Below, one piece after another: positions 5,390 through 11,297 of a DNA stretch of 17,201 bases. The DNA is taken from the NCBI GenBank assembly GCA_016200445.1, contig JACQEQ010000019.1:1-17201 (forward strand). The letters run 5' to 3'. Under the pieces are notes generated by a model that did not search any database, was not told where the DNA came from, and saw only the letters and a list, made by a program, of their open reading frames with translations. The stretch's first letter is position 1, and the number at the start of each line of letters is the position of its first letter. Both the position numbers and the translations under genes were made by a program. The DNA comes from Gammaproteobacteria bacterium. GTDB lineage: Bacteria; Pseudomonadota; Gammaproteobacteria; SG8-11.

Positions 5390-7609
5390 GTGGTCAATAT
5401 CAATCCTTTGACGAAGTGGTCGGCCAGCTCGCATCGCTGGCGGTTTTTTCGCTCCGGTGGTTTGGATCAGGTGCGGCTCGAAAACAGCACCGATCTGCTT
5501 GCGCTCGAAACCCTCGATCAAAAATTGTGGGCGGCGCTGAGTTGTCCGACACGCGGCTTGGCGTTCGATAACAAAACCCTGGACTTCATCGACACCAACA
5601 AAGACGGCCGGATTCGCGTTCCTGAAATTGTCGCGGCAGTGCAGTGGGCCTGCGCAATGTTGAAAAACCCGGATGATCTCACTCTGAGCGAAGCGGCGCT
5701 GCCGTTGTCCGCGATCAACGACAACACCCCGGAAGGGAAGCAATTACTGGCCAGTGCCCGGCAGATTCTAAAAAACCTGTGCAAAGACCACCACGCCGCA
5801 ATCAGCGCTGAAGACACCGCCGATACTGCAAAAATCTTTGCTCATACCCGCTTCAACGGCGATGGTATTGTCCTGCCAGAGGCAAGCGACGATGCGTCAT
5901 TGCAACAATGCATACAAGACATCATTGCCTGTTGCGGCAGCGAACTTGATCGCAGCGGTGAAAATGGCGTGTCACGACCCCTCGTTGAACAGTTTTTTAA
6001 AGCGGCCCGCGCCTATTCGCAGTGGTGGACGCTCGCAGAGAGCGATGCCGCTAACGTCTTGCCATTGGCGGATGCTACCGAAATGGCAGCAGCTGCATTT
6101 AAAGCCGTACAACCGAAAGTCGACGATTTCTTCGCGCGCTGCCGGCTGGCGGCGTTCGATGCACGTGCCGCTGGGCCGCTAAATCGTGCGAAAAAAGAAT
6201 ACGTCGCGCTCGCACAACAACTGCTGTCCGCATCGGTGGGCGAGGTCGCGGATTTTCCGTTGGCGAAAATCGAAGCAGGCCGCGCGTTACCGCTGAGCGA
6301 AGGACTCAATCCTGCGTGGAGCAATGCCATCGCCGCATTGTGCGCGCATGTAACACAACCGTTGCTGGGCGCGCGCGATCAACTCACCGACAAAGAATGG
6401 GCGTTGCTTACGGCGCGCTTTCAAGCCTATGAACTCTGGCTGACTAAAAAGGACGGTGCAACGGTTGAGCGGCTTGGTTTGGCGCGCGTGCGTGCGCTGC
6501 TGGCCGGTAATACCGAACAACGCATTCTGGATCTCATTGCTCAAGACATGGCGCTTGAGCCGGAGGCCAACGCCATTGTCGCGGTCGACAAGCTGGTGCA
6601 TTTTTACCGCGATTTATTTCACCTGCTGAATAACTTTGTCTCACTGCGCGATTTTTACAGTGGTAAAAGCAAAGCTGTATTTCAAGCCGGCACTCTTTAC
6701 CTCGACGGACGGAGTTGCGAGCTGTGCATTCGCGTCGACGACGTTGCCAAACACAGCGCATTGGCCACCTTGAGCCGCATCTATCTGGCGTATTGCGAAT
6801 GCTCACGGCCAGACAGCAGCGAAAAAATCACCATCGCCGCTGCATTTACCGCCGGAGATTCCGACCAACTCATGACCGGACGCAACGGCGTATTTTACGA
6901 CCGGGCCGGCCGCGACTGGGACGCAGTCATTATCAAAATCATCGAGCACCCGATCAGCATACGGCAGGCATTCTGGTCGCCCTACAAACGCATTGGACGC
7001 ATGGTCGGCGAACAAATCGAGAAACTCGCCTCGTCGCGCGACAAAACGACGCAGGACCAAGCAGCAGCCGCGATTGCGAGCGCCGGGCAAAAACTCGACG
7101 GTGCCAAAGCAGCAGCGCCAGTGCCGTTCGATGTCGCAAAATTCGCCGGTATTTTCGCTGCCATCGGCTTAGCCGTCGGCGCGTTGGGCACCGCGTTTGC
7201 GTCAATCGTCACGGGCTTTCTAGGATTAAAACTCTGGCAAATGCCGTTAGCGCTGGTGGGCCTGGTGTTAATTCTGTCAGGGCCGTCGATGCTGATCGCC
7301 GCGCTTAAGCTGCGTCAGCGCAATTTGGGGCCACTGCTTGACGCCAATGGCTGGGCTGTCAATACCCGTGCAAAAATCAATTTGGTATTTGGCCGTGCGT
7401 TGACCGATATTGCGAAATTACCGGTGGGTTCGGAACGCTCGCTGGAAGATCCTTTCGCAGAAAAAACCCGGCCGTGGGGCGTGTATCTGTTCCTGCTTGC
7501 GGTGGCACTGTTGGGGCTGGTGTTATGGCAACAAGGACATATCGCAAAATGGTTGAATCTGGGTGAAGGGATCACAACGCTCAGCACGCCGGCTGAACCT
7601 ACCCAGTAA
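5390..7609 (+). CDS. Large EF-hand membrane protein of unknown function
   Basis: A 739-residue protein that looks like a conserved hypothetical of proteobacteria; I know no function. A canonical EF-hand loop lies at residues 68-79 (DTNKDGRIRVPE: Asp68, Asn70, Asp72, Gly73, Ile75, Glu79). Two degenerate EF-like stretches follow (FNGDGIVLPE at 155-164 and DRSGENGVS at 187-195), suggesting an N-terminal calcium-responsive module. The middle (about 200-570) is soluble and largely helical. Three hydrophobic segments near the C-terminus (about 585-611, 617-639, 697-713) anchor it in the membrane, leaving a short Thr/Pro-containing tail. No signal peptide is seen, so the large N-terminal part is probably cytoplasmic. 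Start is GTG 5390 with GAG five bases upstream; the next residues, VNINPLTKWSASSHRWRFF, look like a genuine start. It is monocistronic and convergent with the diguanylate cyclase gene. Confidence 0.88.
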   Translation: MVNINPLTKWSASSHRWRFFRSGGLDQVRLENSTDLLALETLDQKLWAALSCPTRGLAFDNKTLDFIDTNKDGRIRVPEIVAAVQWACAMLKNPDDLTLSEAALPLSAINDNTPEGKQLLASARQILKNLCKDHHAAISAEDTADTAKIFAHTRFNGDGIVLPEASDDASLQQCIQDIIACCGSELDRSGENGVSRPLVEQFFKAARAYSQWWTLAESDAANVLPLADATEMAAAAFKAVQPKVDDFFARCRLAAFDARAAGPLNRAKKEYVALAQQLLSASVGEVADFPLAKIEAGRALPLSEGLNPAWSNAIAALCAHVTQPLLGARDQLTDKEWALLTARFQAYELWLTKKDGATVERLGLARVRALLAGNTEQRILDLIAQDMALEPEANAIVAVDKLVHFYRDLFHLLNNFVSLRDFYSGKSKAVFQAGTLYLDGRSCELCIRVDDVAKHSALATLSRIYLAYCECSRPDSSEKITIAAAFTAGDSDQLMTGRNGVFYDRAGRDWDAVIIKIIEHPISIRQAFWSPYKRIGRMVGEQIEKLASSRDKTTQDQAAAAIASAGQKLDGAKAAAPVPFDVAKFAGIFAAIGLAVGALGTAFASIVTGFLGLKLWQMPLALVGLVLILSGPSMLIAALKLRQRNLGPLLDANGWAVNTRAKINLVFGRALTDIAKLPVGSERSLEDPFAEKTRPWGVYLFLLAVALLGLVLWQQGHIAKWLNLGEGITTLSTPAEPTQ

Positions 7610-7634
7610 TCGCGCCTGCGATTTCTGACGGGGA

Positions 7635-8603
7635 TTATTTTTTATCGGACGTATGCACTACAACTTGGTTACGGCCACCATGTTTCGCCGCATACAAACC
7701 TTGGTCTGAACCTTCAATCCATTGTTTGTGCGTTTCCATACCTTCCGTTAACTCCGCAACACCCAGGCTGATGGTGTAGCGGATGTCGTGACCATCGTGA
7801 TGCACCACCGACGCTTCAACTGCAAGGCGCAAGCGTTCCGCCATAACCCTTGCCCCTTCGGCACCGGTATCAACCAAAATAATTCCGAACTCCTCGCCGC
7901 CGTAGCGGCCGAGAATATCGGTTTCGCGCGACGCTTGGCGCATTAGTGCGGCGGTGTTGCGAATTACTTCGTCGCCGGCCGGATGACCGTGCGTGTCGTT
8001 TATTTTTTTGAAATGGTCGATGTCGAACATGATCAGCGCCGCCGGCCCTTGCGTGCGGCGCACACGGCGGAACTCGCGCTCCAAACTTTCTTCCCAATAA
8101 CCACGGTTGTTGAGCTGTGTAAGGCGATCTGTGCGACTTAAAACTTCCAACAATTTATTTGCCGCTTCGACATCGCGTTTGCTGATCGCAACATCGGTTA
8201 CGTCGTAAATCACAACGCCAATGTAATCGACCTCGCCATTGGCCGCGACTAAGGGAATGAACGATACCGACTGATACATGAATTCCGCATTACCGGTGAT
8301 GGGCCGGTAATTCTTGAAGCGAAACAGATAGGGACGTTGTTCCCAGGTGGTAAACGCACGGCTCTTGAGCATCACCACCGATTCGGCCTTGCGGCGAAAC
8401 CACTGCTCCGGCAATTCGGGAAACAACCCGAAAATATTGCTGCCGACGACTTTCTCACCCGGTTGGCCGCTATGGTTACCCATGAAGCCGTTCCAGACGT
8501 GCACGCGATACTGACGGTCGAGCACAATAATCCCCACGTCGATGGACTGAAACATGTCCATCAACCAGTGAATTTCACGAATATCGACTTTGCCGAGTTC
8601 CAT
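7635..8603 (-). CDS. PAS-GGDEF diguanylate cyclase
   Basis: Makes cyclic di-GMP from two GTP. Residues about 10-140 form a PAS sensor domain (DVGIIVLDRQYRVHVWNGF at 22-40 and the PAC-like YIGVVIYDVTDV at 127-138). A short helix (142-158) leads to the GGDEF domain: RTDRLTQLNNRGYW (157-170), FDIDHFKKINDTHGH (193-207) with metal-binding Asp194, and the active signature GGEEF at 235-239. RETD (226-229), five residues before GGEEF, is an intact inhibitory I-site, so product feedback is expected. No membrane segment is present, so it is cytoplasmic. The ATG at 8603 lies 12 bases after the receiver-CheC gene, so the two share an operon. Inference: the upstream protein or its phosphorylation state may control this enzyme. 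Confidence 0.95.
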   Translation of the reverse strand: MELGKVDIREIHWLMDMFQSIDVGIIVLDRQYRVHVWNGFMGNHSGQPGEKVVGSNIFGLFPELPEQWFRRKAESVVMLKSRAFTTWEQRPYLFRFKNYRPITGNAEFMYQSVSFIPLVAANGEVDYIGVVIYDVTDVAISKRDVEAANKLLEVLSRTDRLTQLNNRGYWEESLEREFRRVRRTQGPAALIMFDIDHFKKINDTHGHPAGDEVIRNTAALMRQASRETDILGRYGGEEFGIILVDTGAEGARVMAERLRLAVEASVVHHDGHDIRYTISLGVAELTEGMETHKQWIEGSDQGLYAAKHGGRNQVVVHTSDKK

Positions 8604-8615
8604 AGCTTTACATTA

Positions 8616-9605
8616 TCACTCGATCAGATGCCAAACATGCCGACGCATTGCGTCCATGGAGTCTTCGGTGAACAACAACAATAAATCGCAATTGATTTTC
8701 CGGTTCTCGATGCGGTAACCCATCTCGATTGCGAAGGTCTGCTTCCATTTCATTGCGTTGCCCTTGAGCAGGTCGGCGACTTTGATATGCCGCCCCAACA
8801 CCATCGGATGTCCCTGGCTGAAGTTAATGTCAAGCTGGTCAACGATGCCCTTCAAACATGCGCCAATGAGCACGTTGGAAATATCCATCAACAGTTCCAA
8901 CTCCACGCTCTCGTCGATCTTTCCGTCGTACTTCATCAACTCGGCGATGTCTTTGAAGCTCGACTCGTTAAATATCAGCAGCGCCTCGCCCGCAACACCC
9001 GCACCAATAAAGCCCTGGCACACCGCAGTCACATTATCGCCAGCGGCAATTTCATCGAGTGCCATACGCAGCTCGGCAACTTCGATCATGTTCACATTCG
9101 GGATTGGCATCACGACAAATGCACCCAACAAGCGCGCCAGAAAATCTGCCGCACGCCCCATCGCAACATTGGTTATTTCGCGGTAAACATCCCGCAAATC
9201 GGTTTTTACTTCGACCTGCTGAACCTTGGCCGTGAGGGTGCCGCGTAATTTGTGCGTGTCCAAAACCTCGCCCAACTGCGCCTCAACAATCGGCTTTTTG
9301 ATAAACGCAAGCGCGCCTAACTTCATCACGCGCTGATAGGCATCCGGCTGGACATCCCCGGATACTACGATCACCTTAGTTTTCATCCCCGCGCCATGCA
9401 GTGATTGCAGAACCTCATAGCCATCCATTACCGGCATGTTCAAATCTAAAAAAAGGATCTCGCCCTTCCCGGCCTCGATCGCCTTTAGCGCCTCGACACC
9501 GTTACTGGCAAAACTAATATCCACGTTCCAGCCCTTGGGCAAGGCGCGCGCCATCTGTTTCTGGGCAAAACTGGAATCGTCGCAAATTAAAACCGGTGTG
9601 GTCAC
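8616..9605 (-). CDS. Response regulator receiver fused to a CheC-type phosphatase domain
   Basis: A 329-residue cytoplasmic protein. The receiver (1-120) has the acidic pair Asp9/Asp10, phosphoacceptor Asp54 in LFLDLNMPVMDGYE, switch Ser82 (VSGD) and Lys104 (KKP). The rest (about 135-329) resembles CheC. The first phosphatase-type site is canonical (Asp139, Glu143, Asn146 in DVYREITNVAMG). The second has Glu237, Asp241, Asn244 (ELLMDISNVLIG), where Asp replaces the usual catalytic Glu. CheC proteins dephosphorylate CheY-type receivers; here the receiver is on the same chain. The GTG at 9605 is the only sensible start before VLICDDS, and its ribosome site is weak. It is first in an operon with the diguanylate cyclase. 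No histidine kinase or flagellar gene is visible. Confidence 0.92.
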   Translation of the reverse strand: MTTPVLICDDSSFAQKQMARALPKGWNVDISFASNGVEALKAIEAGKGEILFLDLNMPVMDGYEVLQSLHGAGMKTKVIVVSGDVQPDAYQRVMKLGALAFIKKPIVEAQLGEVLDTHKLRGTLTAKVQQVEVKTDLRDVYREITNVAMGRAADFLARLLGAFVVMPIPNVNMIEVAELRMALDEIAAGDNVTAVCQGFIGAGVAGEALLIFNESSFKDIAELMKYDGKIDESVELELLMDISNVLIGACLKGIVDQLDINFSQGHPMVLGRHIKVADLLKGNAMKWKQTFAIEMGYRIENRKINCDLLLLFTEDSMDAMRRHVWHLIE

Positions 9606-9725
9606 GAAGGTGCGCTCGTTATCAGAATGAAGGCACAGTTGGAATTACAACACGCTCTGTGCAACGTATCGGCAGCCGCCTACTGAACTTAACCGGCCAA
9701 CTCGAAAGATCAATTACAACGTGTA

Positions 9726-9753
9726 TTGCCGTTTAAACAAGATGCTTTATACT
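9726..9753 (+). promoter_or_regulatory. Probable promoter of tRNA-Leu
   Basis: TTGCCG (9726-9731), a 16-base spacer and TATACT (9748-9753). A GC-rich stretch (GGCCGCC) follows the -10 box, as is common at stringently controlled stable-RNA promoters. The tRNA starts 15 bases downstream. Confidence 0.5.
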
Positions 9754-9767
9754 TGGCCGCCTCAAAA

Positions 9768-9854
9768 GCCGGGATGGCGGAACTGGTAGACGCGCTGGAC
9801 TCAAAATCCAGTAGTGGTGACACTGTGGGAGTTCGATTCTCCCTCCCGGCACCA
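9768..9854 (+). tRNA. tRNA-Leu, anticodon CAA
   Basis: An 87-base class II tRNA. The acceptor stem GCCGGGA (9768-9774) pairs with TCCCGGC (9844-9850), then discriminator A and an encoded CCA (9852-9854). The anticodon stem CTGGA/TCCAG encloses CTCAAAA with anticodon CAA at 9802-9804, reading TTG codons. A long variable arm follows (AGTGGTGACACT) and the T-loop reads GTTCGATTC. Elements are intact. I see no integrase or att-like duplication of its 3' end in the window. Confidence 0.97.
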
Positions 9855-10206
9855 TCTTTTTGTTGTTAAGACTCACACTCTGCATGCGCCCCTAAAGTTT
9901 CATAGGAACGATCTCCCATTTATTTCTTACGTTGTTTTAGAAACGTACATGTCGTGTTCTTTGACAACCTCCCCTTTGTCCAAAACCGATTAATTTTCGC
10001 TACCCATTGCACTGCTCGCCCCACACATACTTGCGCTACCTCGCTGTGCAACTCCCACCGGTGACGTCTTGCTTTTATAAATTCCCATTCTTTAACTGAC
10101 ATACACATATCCCGTCCAATACCCCGCTGTCGACAATCCTTACAGTCCGCTAGATATGCTATTGATAGACTCATATATTAGTTAATAAATATAATGGCTT
10201 GCAATG
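9855..10206. other. AT-rich spacer after tRNA-Leu without a convincing gene
   Basis: About 350 bases between the tRNA and the PEP-CTERM promoter. The only candidate is an 84-codon frame on the - strand (9920-10174). Its ATG has no ribosome site, its product is Cys/Arg/Trp-rich without a recognisable domain, and codon use differs from the neighbours. I see no strong terminator for the tRNA, only T-rich sequence just after it. Confidence 0.5.
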
Positions 10207-10239
10207 TTGGCATGCGCATTGCTGATCAACATTGCTGAT
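10201..10239. repeat. Inverted and direct repeats overlapping the sigma-54 promoter
   Basis: GCAATGTTG (10201-10209) and CAACATTGC (10227-10235) are exact inverse complements flanking the promoter core. CATTGCTGAT also occurs twice directly (10217-10226 and 10230-10239), the first copy covering the -12 element. They may form an operator, or a structure around the start site. Confidence 0.5.
10207..10223 (+). promoter_or_regulatory. Sigma-54 (RpoN) type promoter of the PEP-CTERM gene
   Basis: TTGGCATGCGCATTGCT fits the -24/-12 consensus (YTGGCACGrNNNTTGCW) at 15 of 17 positions if N positions are free, with the required GG (10209-10210) and GC (10221-10222) at the correct 12-base offset. Transcription would start near 10234, giving a leader of about 70 bases. 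Known background: PEP-CTERM loci often carry the PrsK/PrsR two-component system, in which PrsR is a sigma-54-dependent activator. That makes this site functionally plausible here. Confidence 0.72.
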
Positions 10240-10304
10240 AAAACACCATTACCTTTTTAACTGCAGCAGTTCGTTCAATTCATCTTACGCACGGGGTGTT
10301 TCTA

Positions 10305-11138
10305 ATGAAAACAGGAATGAAATTTTTCAATCGCACAGCAACCAGCCTGCTTGGTGCGCTAGCGTTAGCTGGAGTGGGTTCAGTTCAAGCGCAAACGCTG
10401 GTACTGGAAGGTTCTGATGCATCGACTTATCACGACTTACAGCCCGGTGGCCTGGAATACGTCACGCAGTTGTTCGCATTTTTAAAAGACGGCTCGGCGT
10501 TGCCGGTTGCTGTACTCGGCAATGGCTCGTTGATGACTACCGCTCCTGCTGACACCGTGTTTCTGAGCGACCTAAGCGGCTTAAACAGTGGGTCGTACAG
10601 CGCACTGTATATTCAAAGCCCGGGCGGTTGCTGCAGCCAGAACCTGAGCGGTGCATCGGCATACTCTGCACAGATCGGCGCATACTATGCTGCCGGTGGC
10701 AGCGTTGCGATTCAGAATTATCAAGGTGGCGACTGGTCGTTCATTAGTTCAGTACTGGCAACGCCTCCGGCCGGTACCGTGATGGGTTACCCCGGCATGG
10801 GTGGACCAGGTTGCACCGATGCAGAAGTTTTCACCGCAGATGCGCTGGCTAAGGGCTTTACTCAACCTCCGGCACTGGGTTGCTGGGAGCATCAGGCATA
10901 TTCGAAGTCGTACTTCGTCGATACGTTGGGCTTTCTGAACTTGGTCGATGCTGATCCTGCTTACGGCACGACCGCAACGGGTGCATCAGCATTCTCCGCC
11001 TTCTTGGCCTTGGGTGGCAGCTTGGGCACCCCGGGTGGAACGCCGGGTGGCACGGTTGCAGAACCTGCAACACTGGCGCTGATGGGTTTGGGTTTGGCCG
11101 GCTTGGGTTTCAGCCGTCGCGCAAAGAAACAGGCTTAA
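10305..11138 (+). CDS. Secreted PEP-CTERM sorting-domain protein
   Basis: A 277-residue exosortase substrate. Residues 1-29 are a signal peptide (ATSLLGALALAGVGSVQAQ). The C-terminus is a PEP-CTERM tripartite signal: AEPATLALMGLGLAGLGFSR, with EPA as the PEP-like motif, a hydrophobic helix and the basic tail RRAKKQA. A GTPGGTPGGT linker precedes it. Exosortase (EpsH-type) would cleave here and route the protein to the envelope or extracellular matrix. The body has LVLEGSDAS, YSALYIQSPGG and IGAYYAAGGSVAIQNYQGG, a strand/turn pattern like a class I glutamine amidotransferase (ThuA/DJ-1-like) fold, with a CC pair just after SPGG; that fold call is inference. ATG 10305 is preferred because GGGGTG (10293-10298) lies 6 bases upstream. 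A sigma-54 promoter and a strong terminator make it a single-gene unit. Confidence 0.92.
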   Translation: MKTGMKFFNRTATSLLGALALAGVGSVQAQTLVLEGSDASTYHDLQPGGLEYVTQLFAFLKDGSALPVAVLGNGSLMTTAPADTVFLSDLSGLNSGSYSALYIQSPGGCCSQNLSGASAYSAQIGAYYAAGGSVAIQNYQGGDWSFISSVLATPPAGTVMGYPGMGGPGCTDAEVFTADALAKGFTQPPALGCWEHQAYSKSYFVDTLGFLNLVDADPAYGTTATGASAFSAFLALGGSLGTPGGTPGGTVAEPATLALMGLGLAGLGFSRRAKKQA

Positions 11139-11160
11139 TTATTAGTTTGGACGTGTAGTT

Positions 11161-11190
11161 AGAAAGCCGCCTTCGGGCGGCTTTCTATTT
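11161..11190 (+). terminator. Strong intrinsic terminator of the PEP-CTERM gene
   Basis: AGAAAGCCGCC (11161-11171) and GGCGGCTTTCT (11176-11186) form a perfect 11-bp stem closed by the very stable TTCG tetraloop, followed by ATTTTCT. It lies 22 bases after the PEP-CTERM stop, between two convergent genes; on the - strand no T-run follows. Confidence 0.9.
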
Positions 11191-11297
11191 TCTCAATAAT
11201 AAATACTGTCGGCGAATAAGTTAGTCAGAGGTAGTGTGCAAGACCCTCTCAAGTCATCACTTTTTTAACTCGCAAACGAGCAGTAACGAAGGTCGAA

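Noticed and set aside
9768..9854. tRNA-Leu as an integration site of a genomic island
   Set aside because: No integrase and no repeat of the tRNA 3' end were found in the window.
9920..10174. 84-codon ORF on the - strand after tRNA-Leu
   Set aside because: No ribosome site, no recognisable domain, and AT-rich sequence unlike neighbouring genes; kept only as a note on the spacer.
10217..10239. Direct repeat considered as a CRISPR or mobile-element trace
   Set aside because: Only two 10-base copies with a 3-base gap, lying in a promoter; no array or transposase is present.
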